DNA from: Myxococcales bacterium
Lineage (GTDB): Bacteria; Myxococcota_A; Bradymonadia; UBA7976; UBA1532
Length of the DNA stretch: 64,000 nucleotides
Reading direction: 5' to 3'
NCBI GenBank assembly: GCA_020633435.1
Contig: JACKDP010000004.1
Span: 62,001 to 126,000, forward strand
Part shown: piece after piece, positions 38,088 through 46,948 of the stretch
Numbering within the stretch: position 1 is the first letter of the stretch
Layout of the letters: each line of letters begins with the position of its first letter
Program-made: the position numbers and the translations under genes
The notes under the pieces: generated by a model
Told to the model about the DNA's origin: nothing
Database searches by the model: none
Seen by the model: the letters and a program-made list of their open reading frames with translations, nothing else

Positions 38088-38816
38088 TCAGCCGGCGGTC
38101 CGGTACGAGCGGCCTTCAAGGGTGAGCAGGTGGCTGTGGTGCAGCAGGCGGTCCATGGCGGCCGAGGCGAGCAGGGCGTCGCCAAAGAGCGGGTACCATT
38201 CCTCGACGGCCCGGTTGGAGGTGATCACGGTCGAGGTCCGCTCGTAGCGCTGGCGGATGACTTCGTAGAGGTCCATTGGCTCGTCGTGCTGGAGGGGTCG
38301 CAGGCCCAGGTCGTCGAGGATGAGGAGGTCGGGCGTGGTGAACTGGAGGAGCTTGCGGTCGTAGCTGCCGTCAGCTCGCGCGGCGCGCAGCGCGGTGAAG
38401 AGCTGGTGGGCCGTGGTGTAGAGGACTCGCCGCCCAGCGAGGCAGGCACGGTGGCCGATGGCCTGCGCAACGTGGCTCTTGCCGACGCCCGCCGGGCCGA
38501 CCAGCAAGATGTTCGTGTGGCTGTCGAGGAACCGGCCCGTGCACAGGTCGAGGATCTTCGCTTTGGGGAGCGTCGGGTTGAAGGCGAAGTTGAAGTCTTC
38601 GATGGTCCGCTGGTGCTCGAAGCGCGCCCGGCCCAGCCGTAGCTGGGTCTGCTTGGACTCCCGACGCTCCAGCTCGTCGGTGAGCAGGCGCAGCAGGAAC
38701 TCGACGTGGCTGAGATCGCCATCAAGGGCCTGGCGGAGGCGAAGGTCGAGGCTCTGCAGGATGCCAGACATACGCAACTTCTTGAGAACAGGGATGATTT
38801 CGTCAGTGGGGCTCAT
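38088..38816 (-). CDS. istB: IS21-family helper ATPase
   Basis: A 242-residue AAA+ protein. It begins with the helical N-terminal domain (DEIIPVLKKLRMSGILQSLD) and has Walker A GPAGVGKSH (~residue 107), Walker B LLILDDLG (~165) and a sensor-like TSNRAVEEWYPLFGD. IstB controls and stimulates the IstA transposase and target choice. The gene overlaps istA by 14 bases, the standard arrangement, and both look intact. Confidence 0.93.
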   Translation of the reverse strand: MSPTDEIIPVLKKLRMSGILQSLDLRLRQALDGDLSHVEFLLRLLTDELERRESKQTQLRLGRARFEHQRTIEDFNFAFNPTLPKAKILDLCTGRFLDSHTNILLVGPAGVGKSHVAQAIGHRACLAGRRVLYTTAHQLFTALRAARADGSYDRKLLQFTTPDLLILDDLGLRPLQHDEPMDLYEVIRQRYERTSTVITSNRAVEEWYPLFGDALLASAAMDRLLHHSHLLTLEGRSYRTAG

Positions 38817-40407
38817 GGGTGGTCTCCGTGAAGCGGGCCAGGAGTTCTTCGGCGGAGCGGGCGAAGCGAGGCTGGAGCAGCTCGCCATGGGCGGGCTCGA
38901 CGAAGGTGGGCAGGGGCTCGAGATCGAGGGCGTCGCGCAGGATGCGCTTGATGCCCTGGTAGGTGTAGTTGCCGAAGGCGTGGGCGCGCAGGACGGTGGC
39001 GCGGGCCCGATGGGCTGGGAAGCTCTCGAGGTGGGTGACGATGGCCTGGACGTCGCGCAGCTTGCTGAGGACGTCGTCGCTCTCGAAGACGGCGCGGACG
39101 TAGCGGCCGACGTCTTCGCCGAGGAGGTTGGCGCGGTCTTGCCAGTAGCTCTCCTCGCGGAAGCGCAGGTCCCGGCGGCCCTCGGGCAGGTGGTGCTCGT
39201 TGGTGCTGCGGCGGCCAGGGCCCCGGCGTTCGTGGGTGGCGACGCGGGTGTCGTCGGCGTAGAGCTCGACGGCGACGGCGGTCGCGCGGACCCACACACG
39301 ACGGCCGATGAGGCGCCAGGGCGCGGAGTAGAGCCGGCCCTCGAACTCGACGTGGCTGTCGGCGTGCACCGTGGCGGGCTTCCAGCGCACGGCCTGGAAC
39401 GAGAGCGGGGGCAGAGGCAGCAGTCGGGCACGCTCCTCGCCCTCAAAGTGCGCCAGCGGGGCCTGGCCGGTGGCGGCATGACGCCGGGTGCCGGCCGTGC
39501 GCAGCACCCAGTCGCACAGCGCCGCGTTCGCTGGCGCCAGCTCTTCGTGCTCACAGGTGGCCATGAAGTTGCGCTTCACGTAGCGCACCGCTGACTCCAC
39601 CTTGCCCTTCTTCTCCGGGGCACGCACCGGCGCTGGATCGACCTTGAACCCGAAGAACCGGGCCAGCTCGCGATAGCTGCGGTTGAGGCCCAGCAGGTGG
39701 CGGTCGTCGGCGCCGAACGCGGCGCGCACGACGGCCGCCTTGAGGTTGTCGGGCACCACGACGCGGGGCACGCCGCCGAAGAACCGGAAGGCCTCGGCAT
39801 GCAGCTCAAGCCACGTCGATGTGGACTGGTCGAAGACCAGGCGGGCGAACAGATGTCGGCTGAAGCCCAGGACCATCACGAAGACCCAGGCCTTGCGCAC
39901 CCGCCCGCTCTGCGGATCGAAGAGCTGACCGACGTAGCCGAAGTCGACCTGAGCGACCTCGCCGGGAGCCGTATCTACGGGCAGCGCCACATCTTCTGGC
40001 TCCACCCCACGGGCGCGCCGCAGCCGGGCGTAGGCGCGGCGAACGGCTGAGTAGCTGGCGGCGAAGTCGGCCTCTGTGCGCTTGAGCTTGTCCCAGACAG
40101 CCTTGGCCTCGACGCCATCCTGGAAGGCCTGTTCGAGGGTCGGCATCCAGTCATCCACGCTGGTCCTCAACGCCCGAGGCGTGGGCGGCGGATGGGCAAC
40201 CTCGACCGCAGCACGCAGAGTCGAGAGCTCGGGGAGAGCGTCGGGCTCCCCCGCCAGCAGCCCCGCCCCCTCCAGCGCCCGGCGGTACTTCAGCTCCGTC
40301 TTCGGGCTCATCGCCAGCAGCCGCGCCACCTCCCGGCTGCCGGTCCCCATCCTCGCCAGCCGAACCAGTTCCTGCAGTCGATGCATGTCCGTCCTCGCTG
40401 CGCCCAT
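38803..40407 (-). CDS. istA: IS21-family transposase
   Basis: A 534-residue DDE transposase. An N-terminal helix-turn-helix (VRLARMGTGSREVARLLAMS) is followed by the catalytic core, with Asp in VAQVDFGYVG, Asp in RVVVPDNLKAAVV and Glu in EKKGKVESAVRYVKRNF. A C-terminal beta domain (ADSHVEFEGRLYSAPWRLIG) and a Cys-free tail follow. The ATG at 40407 was chosen because GGAGG lies 6 bases upstream; an alternative ATG at 40386 also has a ribosome site. Frame is intact, so the element may be active. Confidence 0.92.
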   Translation of the reverse strand: MGAARTDMHRLQELVRLARMGTGSREVARLLAMSPKTELKYRRALEGAGLLAGEPDALPELSTLRAAVEVAHPPPTPRALRTSVDDWMPTLEQAFQDGVEAKAVWDKLKRTEADFAASYSAVRRAYARLRRARGVEPEDVALPVDTAPGEVAQVDFGYVGQLFDPQSGRVRKAWVFVMVLGFSRHLFARLVFDQSTSTWLELHAEAFRFFGGVPRVVVPDNLKAAVVRAAFGADDRHLLGLNRSYRELARFFGFKVDPAPVRAPEKKGKVESAVRYVKRNFMATCEHEELAPANAALCDWVLRTAGTRRHAATGQAPLAHFEGEERARLLPLPPLSFQAVRWKPATVHADSHVEFEGRLYSAPWRLIGRRVWVRATAVAVELYADDTRVATHERRGPGRRSTNEHHLPEGRRDLRFREESYWQDRANLLGEDVGRYVRAVFESDDVLSKLRDVQAIVTHLESFPAHRARATVLRAHAFGNYTYQGIKRILRDALDLEPLPTFVEPAHGELLQPRFARSAEELLARFTETTHEPH

Positions 40408-40472
40408 GGACAGCCTCCAGCCCCACATTGGTGGCCGGAGCTTGCTCTGGAGGCGCCGAGGGGAACAGGACG

Positions 40473-40541
40473 GCGTTCCCATTCACCCGGTCCTGGGCGT
40501 TCCCGTTCAGGCGGTCACGCGCGTTCCCTTTCAGGCGACTC
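40473..40541. repeat. IS21 right-end repeat set
   Basis: Three inverted copies of the end unit, GCGTTCCCxTTCAxxCGGTCx: 40473-40493, 40497-40517 and 40521-40541. They match the left-end set at 37966-38082 in reverse orientation. Confidence 0.75.
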
Positions 40542-41799
40542 CGCGTGTACCCATAGCCCGGTCTTCAGCAACCGCCTCCGCCGCCAATCGGCGGGGCGCC
40601 TCCGCGTCCGCGACCACGCTCCCTGACGCTGTGCCCTGCACCGCCTCCAGGTTCATGTAGCGCCGCGCTTCAATCCACTCATCGTTCTGCTCGGCCAGCA
40701 CCATCCCGACCAGTCGCAACAGCGCGAATCTGCTCGGGAAGATCCCGACCACGTCGGTCCTCCGTCTCACCTCCTTGTTGAGCCGCTCCTGGGGGTTGTT
40801 CGACCAGATCTGCTTCCACACGGTCGTCGGGTGCTGGGTGAAGGCCAGCAGGTCCTCGCGTGCCTCGGCGAGGTAGTCGGCGACGTCCGGGAAGCGGCCC
40901 TCGAGCTGCGTGACGACCCGGCTGAACTGGGTCCCGACCTCGGCCGCGTCCGGCTGCTGGAAGATGGTCCGCACCGCCGTCGCGACGAAGCTCTGCGCCT
41001 TCTTGGGCACCTTCGTGAGCAGGTTGCGCATGAAGTGCGTGCGGCACCGCTGCCAGCTCGCCGACGGCACCGCCGCCCGGATGGCCTTCACCAGGCCACT
41101 GTGGGCGTCCGAGGTCACCAGGCGCACGCCCCCCAGCCCGCGGGCGACCAGGCCGCGCAGGAAGGCGAGCCAGCCGGCGCCGTCCTCCGTCGTCGTGGTG
41201 TCGAGCCCGAGGATCTCGCGTTTGCCTTCCTGGTTGACGCCGACCGCGAGCAAAGCCGCGACGCTGACCACCCGACCCTCCTCCCTGCACTTGATCTCCA
41301 GTGCGTCGACCCAGACGAACGGGTAGGTCCCCGAGAGCGGACGCTCCCGGAAGACTTTGACCTCTTCGTCCAATGATTCCGAGAGTTTGGAGACCTGCGA
41401 CTTGGAGATGCCCTCGACGCCGAGAGCCTTGACGAGCTTGTCTACGCGCCTGGTCGACACCCCCAGCACGTACGACTCGGCGATGACGCTCATCAACGCG
41501 CGCTCGGCCCGCCGGCGGCGTTCCAGCAGCCAGTCGGGGAAGTAGCTCCCCGAACGCAGCTTGGGAATGGCGAGCTCGATGGTGCCCGCCCGCGTGTCCC
41601 AGGGGCGGATGCGGTAGCCGTTGCGCTGGTTGACGCGCGCCGGCGACCGCTCGCCGTGGGCTGCGCCGCACAGCGCATCGACCTGGGCGCCCATGAGCGA
41701 CTCCGTGACGTTCTTGAGGAGCTCGGCGACCAGGTCGTCAGGCGTCTCCTCGATCAGCTTGCCCAACAGGGCCTTTCCATCCATCTTCATGTCGACCAC
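40531..41799 (-). CDS. IS256-family (Mutator-type) transposase, copy 1
   Basis: A 422-residue transposase. The catalytic residues are visible as Asp in FVWVDALEIKC, Asp in LVTSDAHSGLVKAI and Glu in NNPQERLNKEVRRRTDVVGI. The IS21 insertion falls at the last codon: copy 2 ends in LAAEAV and a stop, whereas here the frame reads on through the IS21 end, adding AEDRAMGTRGVA. The core is intact, so activity may be kept. Translation begins at a GTG (41799) or at the ATG three codons later; leader sequence and start are identical in all three copies of the window. Confidence 0.9.
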   Translation of the reverse strand: MVDMKMDGKALLGKLIEETPDDLVAELLKNVTESLMGAQVDALCGAAHGERSPARVNQRNGYRIRPWDTRAGTIELAIPKLRSGSYFPDWLLERRRRAERALMSVIAESYVLGVSTRRVDKLVKALGVEGISKSQVSKLSESLDEEVKVFRERPLSGTYPFVWVDALEIKCREEGRVVSVAALLAVGVNQEGKREILGLDTTTTEDGAGWLAFLRGLVARGLGGVRLVTSDAHSGLVKAIRAAVPSASWQRCRTHFMRNLLTKVPKKAQSFVATAVRTIFQQPDAAEVGTQFSRVVTQLEGRFPDVADYLAEAREDLLAFTQHPTTVWKQIWSNNPQERLNKEVRRRTDVVGIFPSRFALLRLVGMVLAEQNDEWIEARRYMNLEAVQGTASGSVVADAEAPRRLAAEAVAEDRAMGTRGVA

Positions 41800-42054
41800 C
41801 GTTTCTGGCCTCGGCCAGATCGTCTTTGTGTTTGGCGACTTGAAGATGACGCGGTGGTCCCTCTTCTTCCAGGCCCCGAGCGCCCGCGGCTGATGCCGAG
41901 GCTGGTGCCGGGGTCAGGTCAGGGCTCGTACACCACGTAGGTGGACTCTACCGTGTTTTTCTTCGATGCCGGCCTGGACTTCCCCGCGGAAGGAAGCCTG
42001 TATGTCCTCACCATGACGACCACGCAACACCTTGAAAGCGCAGGAGAAAACAGG

Positions 42055-42978
<924 letters not shown>

Positions 42979-42992
42979 GGGAGGGGACGACG

Positions 42993-43436
42993 ATGAAGCG
43001 GACGCTCTACTTCGCCTACGGCTCGAACCTCGACGGCGCCCAGATGCGCCGACGTTGCCCGACGTCCGCGCCGGCCGGCCCGGCGATGCTGGAGGGCTGG
43101 CGCCTTGCCTTCGGCGGACACAGCCGCACGTGGGGCGGCCCGGTGGCCACCCTGGTCAAGGACCCGGAGGAGTGGGTCGACGGGCTGCTGTACGCGCTGA
43201 CGTCCGACGAGCTCGCCGTCCTCGACCGCTGCGAAGGCCACCCGCTCTGCTACCAGCGCAAGCTGCTGCTGGTCTCGGACGACAGCAACCGGCGTCGCCG
43301 GGCCCATGTCTACGTCCTGCCCGTCGACGAGGAGGCGCCGCCAGCGCCCGGCTATCTCGGCGTGCTCTTGCGGGCCTACCGGCGCCTCGGCTTCGACAAC
43401 GAGCCGCTGGCCGCCGCCGCGGGAGGTGTGCGATGA
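42993..43436 (+). CDS. Gamma-glutamylcyclotransferase-like protein (first copy)
   Basis: A 147-residue GGCT/AIG2-like protein. The substrate-binding motif YFAYGSNLDGAQM is at the N-terminus and the catalytic Glu lies in LDRCEGHPLCYQR (~residue 83). Members cleave gamma-glutamyl amines or peptides to 5-oxoproline and the free amine. In this operon it could remove or recycle an adduct made by the amidoligase (inference). Start at 42993 has gaggggacg upstream; the stop overlaps the next start as ATGA. It differs strongly from the second GGCT-like gene, so the two probably have different substrates. Confidence 0.85.
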   Translation: MKRTLYFAYGSNLDGAQMRRRCPTSAPAGPAMLEGWRLAFGGHSRTWGGPVATLVKDPEEWVDGLLYALTSDELAVLDRCEGHPLCYQRKLLLVSDDSNRRRRAHVYVLPVDEEAPPAPGYLGVLLRAYRRLGFDNEPLAAAAGGVR

Positions 43437-43822
43437 GCAAGGGGACGAACGGCAACGCCCGGGTGTTCGTCTACGGGACGCTGCTCTCCGGCGAGGCGAA
43501 CCACCGGCTGCTGGCCGACGCCGAGCTCGTTGGCGTGGCGCGCACCAAGCCCGACTTCGACCTGGTCAGCCTCGGCGCCTTCCCCGCGATGGTCCCTGGC
43601 GGCGGGACCGCCATCGCGGGCGAGGTCTACGAGGTGGACCCCGACACGCTGGATGCCCTCGATCGCCTCGAGGGCCACCCGCGCTTCTACCGGCGCCGCG
43701 CCGTCCGTCTCGACGATGGTGGCGAGGTGCTGGCGTACCTTCTGACCCCGGACCAGGTGCGCGGACGACCGCGCATCACCAGCGGCGACTGGCGCCGCGC
43801 ACGAAAGGAGAGGTGGACATGA
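43433..43822 (+). CDS. Gamma-glutamylcyclotransferase-like protein (second copy)
   Basis: A 129-residue AIG2-like protein. RVFVYGTLLSGEANHRLL carries the YGTL variant of the substrate loop and LDRLEGHPRFYRR the catalytic Glu; EVYEVDPDTLDAL is the typical preceding helix. It belongs to the YtfP/GGACT-like branch, whose members act on gamma-glutamylamine groups such as gamma-glutamyl-epsilon-lysine isopeptide products. Both junctions are 4-base ATGA overlaps, so stoichiometric expression with its neighbours is expected. Confidence 0.84.
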   Translation: MSKGTNGNARVFVYGTLLSGEANHRLLADAELVGVARTKPDFDLVSLGAFPAMVPGGGTAIAGEVYEVDPDTLDALDRLEGHPRFYRRRAVRLDDGGEVLAYLLTPDQVRGRPRITSGDWRRARKERWT

Positions 43823-44064
43823 GAATCCGCATGATGAGCGACGGGCGCGTCTTCCAGGGCACGGCCAAGCAGATCGTCGAGGCGATGAAGTACATCGCCT
43901 TCGGCCAGGAGCAGCGCAGCCTCGGCGAGTACATCGACTGGCTCGTCGACCAGGTCCAGCGCCTGGAATCGACCGACCTGAAGGTCGAGGGCGACACCGA
44001 CGAGGAGAAAGCGGCGTCGCTGGTTCAGGCGATGCTGGGCTCGGGGCTCGCCGAGAAGATGTAG
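43819..44064 (+). CDS. Small 81-residue protein of the amidoligase operon
   Basis: An 81-residue acidic protein starting in an ATGA overlap with the second cyclotransferase gene, with aaggagaggtgg upstream. It begins MRIRMMSDGRVFQGTAKQIV and is helical afterwards (EAMKYIAFGQEQRSLGEYID, then WLVDQVQRLES), with an Asp/Glu-rich segment and a LAEKM end. It has several Lys, Glu and Gln side chains that an amidoligase could join. No family is recognised. Its conserved place at the end of the operon makes it a candidate substrate, carrier or regulator of the amidoligase (inference). Confidence 0.7.
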   Translation: MRIRMMSDGRVFQGTAKQIVEAMKYIAFGQEQRSLGEYIDWLVDQVQRLESTDLKVEGDTDEEKAASLVQAMLGSGLAEKM

Positions 44065-44067
44065 CCG

Positions 44068-45297
44068 TCAGCGGACGCGCGGAGCGAGGAGGGCCAGCGC
44101 CACCACTGCCACCAGGGCGAGCGCCGCGCTCGTCACGAAGGCCGACGCGCTTCCGGCGTACTTCCAGATCGCGCCGAACAGCACGCTCGCGGCGAGGCCG
44201 CCGAGGCCGACCGTCAGATGGTACCAGCCGAACCCGGTCCCTCGGCTCGCCGCCGGGACGAGTTCGGCCACCAGCGCCCGCTCGGCGCCCTCCGTCAGCC
44301 CGTGGTAGAGCCCGTACGCGATGAACAACCCCCAGACGGCCGACTGCGTCTCAGCGAACGCGAAGCCGAAATAGACTGCTGCGTAGACGATCCAGCCGGC
44401 CGCGATGAGCCGCCGGCGGCCGAACACGTCTGCGAGCCTCCCGCCGGGAACCGACGCCGCTGACTTGACGACGTGCAGCCCCATCCACAGGAGCGGCAGG
44501 CTCGTCAGCGACGCCCGTGACTCGCTCGCCTTGAGCAGCAGGAACACGTCGCTCGCGTTGCCCAGCGTGAAGAGCCCGACCGGCACCAGCACGCGGAGCA
44601 AGCCTCCCGGCGGTAGCGGCCGCTCGGTCGGGTGCGGAGACGGCGCCGACACGCCTCCTTGGGGCTTCGCTTCTCGGACGACGGTAGGGATCGCGACGAC
44701 GGCGAGACCACCGGGGACCGCGGAGAGCCAGAACAGCGTGCGGAGATCCTGCGTCCACAGCGTCAGCACGGCGAAGGCGATGAGCGGCCCGAGAACCGCG
44801 CCGGCATGGTCCATCGCTCGATGAAGCCCGAAGGCCGCGCCGCGCTGCCCCGCAGGGACGGAAGCGGCGAGCAGGGCGTCGCGTGGGCTCGATCGCAGGC
44901 CCTTGCCGGTGCGATCGACTACGCGGACGGCCAGGACGTGCCATGCCGTCCCGGCGATGGCGACGAGGGGCCGGCTCACCGTCGAGAGCGTGTACCCCGC
45001 CAGCACGAACGGGCGCCGGCGGCCCGACCGGTCCGACCATCGGCCCGAGACGAGCTTGAGCACGCTGGCCACGGCGTCGGCCGCACCCTCGATCCAGCCG
45101 AGCGCGAGCGGTCCCGCGCCGAGCACCGTCGTCAAGAAGACCGGCAGAAGCGGGATGACCATCTCGCTCGCGGTGTCCGTGAGCAGGCTGACCACGCCGA
45201 GGGCGACGACGTTCGGGGTGAGCCACCCTTGGCTTCCGGGCGTGACTTCGCCGCGGCCGAGCGTGTCCCCTGCGCGCTCGCCTCGCCGTCCCGTCAT
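44068..45297 (-). CDS. MFS efflux-type transporter
   Basis: A 409-residue protein with 12 hydrophobic segments. Signatures are NVVALGVVSLLTDTASEMVI, LGWIEGAADAVASVLKLVSG, GRWSDRSGRRRPFVLAGY and VRVVDRTGKGLRSSPRDALL, which characterise a widespread branch of the major facilitator superfamily. Substrate unknown; drug or metal-complex export is plausible. It faces away from the BlaI gene across a 184-base control region and is convergent with the amidoligase operon (3 bases between stops). Base composition is a little lower in GC than the left part of the window. Confidence 0.82.
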   Translation of the reverse strand: MTGRRGERAGDTLGRGEVTPGSQGWLTPNVVALGVVSLLTDTASEMVIPLLPVFLTTVLGAGPLALGWIEGAADAVASVLKLVSGRWSDRSGRRRPFVLAGYTLSTVSRPLVAIAGTAWHVLAVRVVDRTGKGLRSSPRDALLAASVPAGQRGAAFGLHRAMDHAGAVLGPLIAFAVLTLWTQDLRTLFWLSAVPGGLAVVAIPTVVREAKPQGGVSAPSPHPTERPLPPGGLLRVLVPVGLFTLGNASDVFLLLKASESRASLTSLPLLWMGLHVVKSAASVPGGRLADVFGRRRLIAAGWIVYAAVYFGFAFAETQSAVWGLFIAYGLYHGLTEGAERALVAELVPAASRGTGFGWYHLTVGLGGLAASVLFGAIWKYAGSASAFVTSAALALVAVVALALLAPRVR

Positions 45298-45409
45298 GGC
45301 GCACCAGACCACGTCGCGCCGGTGCAAGACCAAGCTGGACCGTGTGCGTCTGTCCGCTTCCTGGCCTCGGTCGTGCGCCGAAGATCGAGGCGGACCGACG
45401 CGGCGTTGC

Positions 45410-45458
45410 TTGACATCATGCGGACATTCTACTATCACGCGTCGTAGTTGATGTCCGC
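45410..45458 (+). promoter_or_regulatory. Promoter with dyad operator for the first BlaI-M56 pair
   Basis: TTGACA (45410-45415), a 17-base spacer and TATCAC (45433-45438) form a promoter. It overlaps an inverted repeat, GCGGACAT (45420-45427) and ATGTCCGC (45451-45458), with inner ACTA...TAGT half-sites. The 9-mer GTCGTAGTT (45441-45449) reappears inverted as AACTACGAC before the second BlaI gene (54475-54483). BlaI-type repressors bind TAC/GTA-type dyads over their own promoter, so this is a likely operator. Confidence 0.55.
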
Positions 45459-45481
45459 CAACCCGCGGAGGACCGTACGAG

Positions 45482-45907
45482 ATGAAAGGCATCCGCATCC
45501 GCCCCGACCACGAAGGCCTGCGAGCATCGCTCTTCGACCTCGAAGCCGACGTCATGGAGGTCGTGTGGTCGGAGGGCTGGAGCGCGTTCTCGGTGGCGGA
45601 TGTGCATGCGCGACTCGAGCGCGATCGCGAGATCGCCTACACGACCGTCATGACGACCATCAGCCGACTCCACGACAAGGGCCTGCTCGATCGGGAGCGT
45701 GACGGCAAGCGGTACCTCTACCAGCCGGTCATGGACAGGGACGAGTTTCTGCGGTCGATGGCCCGGGAGGTCCTCGGGACGTTGTTCGATGCCGGGTTGG
45801 AGGGCGCCGAGGCGCTGCTGTTGGAAAGAGTCGCCGAAGCGGAGGGCGCCGATCTGGACCGCTTGGAGGCGCTCATCCGGGCCCGGCGGAAGGAACTCGA
45901 TTCGTGA
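45482..45907 (+). CDS. BlaI/MecI/CopY-family repressor (first pair)
   Basis: A 141-residue regulator. The winged-helix N-terminus has LEADVMEVVWSEGWSAFSVADV, AYTTVMTTISRLHDKGLLDR and KRYLYQPVM, as in the Penicillinase_R family; the C-terminal helices (from ~residue 85) are for dimerisation. Such repressors are inactivated by cleavage (BlaI/MecI) or metal binding (CopY). It overlaps the M56 protease gene by 4 bases and lies ahead of czcCBA, which suggests that it represses the metal efflux genes. An operator-like dyad lies over its promoter. Confidence 0.9.
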   Translation: MKGIRIRPDHEGLRASLFDLEADVMEVVWSEGWSAFSVADVHARLERDREIAYTTVMTTISRLHDKGLLDRERDGKRYLYQPVMDRDEFLRSMAREVLGTLFDAGLEGAEALLLERVAEAEGADLDRLEALIRARRKELDS

Positions 45908-46935
45908 GCGAGCTCCTGGCCTCGATCCTGGGCGCGGGACTGGTCTTCGGCCTCGCAGTTCCCCTCGCGACGCTCGCCGCGAAGGTGATCCTCATGGCGC
46001 GGTGGCGACGCGACCCGGACCCGCGCAGGCACGGCTCTCTGCTGACCTTCCTCCTCCTCGTATTGCCCAGCCTCGGTGCGATCGTCTGGTTCGTCTCGGC
46101 GGCCCTGCACATCTCCGAACCCGGCGGGTCCCATGGGGTGTGCACCCTCGATCATGCCGGGGCCACGGCCTGCGTCGACGCGCTCCTCTTCGCCCTGCTG
46201 CTCTCGGGGCTCATGGCCACAGCGCTGACACGGGGGTGGTGGCGGATCGCGTCTCGAGTGGGTAACCACGGTCGCCGGCTGGCACCGACGGCCCCCGAGA
46301 CCCTCCGACTCGATCGGATCTGTGAGGCGCATCCCCGGCTCCGGGACTTACGCCCCCGCATATTCGTCCTCGAAGGCAGCGAGCACGGGATCTGCACGCG
46401 CGGGCTGCTCCGACCCGTCATCGAGGTCGACGGCAGCTTGCTGTCGAGGCTGAACGACAGCGCGGTCACCGCTGCGCTTCTGCATGAAGCCGAGCACTAC
46501 GGGGATCGCGACCCCCTTCGCTATCTCGTCGCGTCGGTGAGCGTCGCCCTGAACCCATGCGGGTTCATGCTTCGCCGCGAGCTCCTGCGGTGGCGGGCTG
46601 CGCGCGAGGTGGTCTGCGACGAGTGGGCCGTGCGGCGCCTCGCCGATCCGCTGTCGCTCGCCGAGGCCCTGGTGGCCGTAGCCAGGCTTGATCACCCCGC
46701 CCGCGCGTTCGCAGCAGGTCTCGGCGGCCCCGACTCGGGTCTGCTGCGTCTGCGCGTGCATCTGCTGCTCGACTACGCCAGCCGACCGCCCGGCCGTCCC
46801 TCGATCGCGCCCGCGTGGTTCGGTCTGGGCGCCGCGCTTGGCGTGCTGACGCTCCCCCATTTTCTCGGCGCATGGCCGCTCGATCTCGCCCATCTGGCCG
46901 TCGAGCGGGCCCTTGCGGCGCTCGGCCTGATCTAA
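45904..46935 (+). CDS. M56-family (BlaR1-type) membrane metalloprotease (first pair)
   Basis: A 343-residue protein starting at a GTG that overlaps the repressor stop. Hydrophobic segments lie at ~8-30, ~48-68, ~95-113 and ~300-322. The zinc protease motif HEAEHYGDRD is at ~194-203, followed by ALNPCGFMLRRELLRWRAAREV and CDEWAV with a conserved Glu. Unlike BlaR1 there is no C-terminal penicillin-binding domain. The loop between spans two and three (about 68-92) contains His and Cys (LHISEPGGSHGVCTLDH). It probably senses a signal outside and cleaves or inactivates the BlaI partner (known for BlaR1, inferred here). Confidence 0.86.
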   Translation: MSELLASILGAGLVFGLAVPLATLAAKVILMARWRRDPDPRRHGSLLTFLLLVLPSLGAIVWFVSAALHISEPGGSHGVCTLDHAGATACVDALLFALLLSGLMATALTRGWWRIASRVGNHGRRLAPTAPETLRLDRICEAHPRLRDLRPRIFVLEGSEHGICTRGLLRPVIEVDGSLLSRLNDSAVTAALLHEAEHYGDRDPLRYLVASVSVALNPCGFMLRRELLRWRAAREVVCDEWAVRRLADPLSLAEALVAVARLDHPARAFAAGLGGPDSGLLRLRVHLLLDYASRPPGRPSIAPAWFGLGAALGVLTLPHFLGAWPLDLAHLAVERALAALGLI

Positions 46936-46948
46936 GACGGAGGCCTCA

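Larger units (their letters stand above)
37960..40570 (-). mobile_element. IS21-family element nested in IS256 copy 1
   Basis: A 2611-bp element with istA and istB on the minus strand. Ends read TGTCAAGGACC and, inverted, TGCTGAAGACC. The hexamer ACCGCC flanks it on both sides (37954-37959 and 40571-40576), while the uninterrupted sequence in copy 2 has a single accgcc at that place, so this is a target duplication. It lies between the transposase gene's last codons and the terminal repeat of the IS256 element. Multiple internal end repeats are present, as usual in this family. Confidence 0.88.
37902..41952 (-). mobile_element. IS256-family element, copy 1, interrupted by an IS21-family element
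   Basis: Ends are defined by alignment with copy 2. The element starts with GGTCACGTCCACGCAAGTGG at 37902 and its other end reads GGTAGAGTCCACCTACGTGG (minus strand) ending at 41952; both continue with GTGTACGAGC. Without the nested element and one copy of its 6-bp duplication it is 1434 bp, normal for IS256. The 8 bases outside the ends (gaccacag and gtgttttt) do not match, so the usual target duplication is absent and one flank has probably been exchanged by recombination or deletion. Confidence 0.85.

Noticed and set aside
37966..40541. CRISPR-like or regulatory repeats around the IS21 genes
   Set aside because: The units are inverted between the two sides of istA-istB and are the usual multiple terminal repeats of IS21 elements.
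45904..46935. Beta-lactam sensor BlaR1 controlling resistance
   Set aside because: The protein lacks the C-terminal penicillin-binding domain, and no beta-lactamase or altered PBP gene follows; metal efflux genes do.
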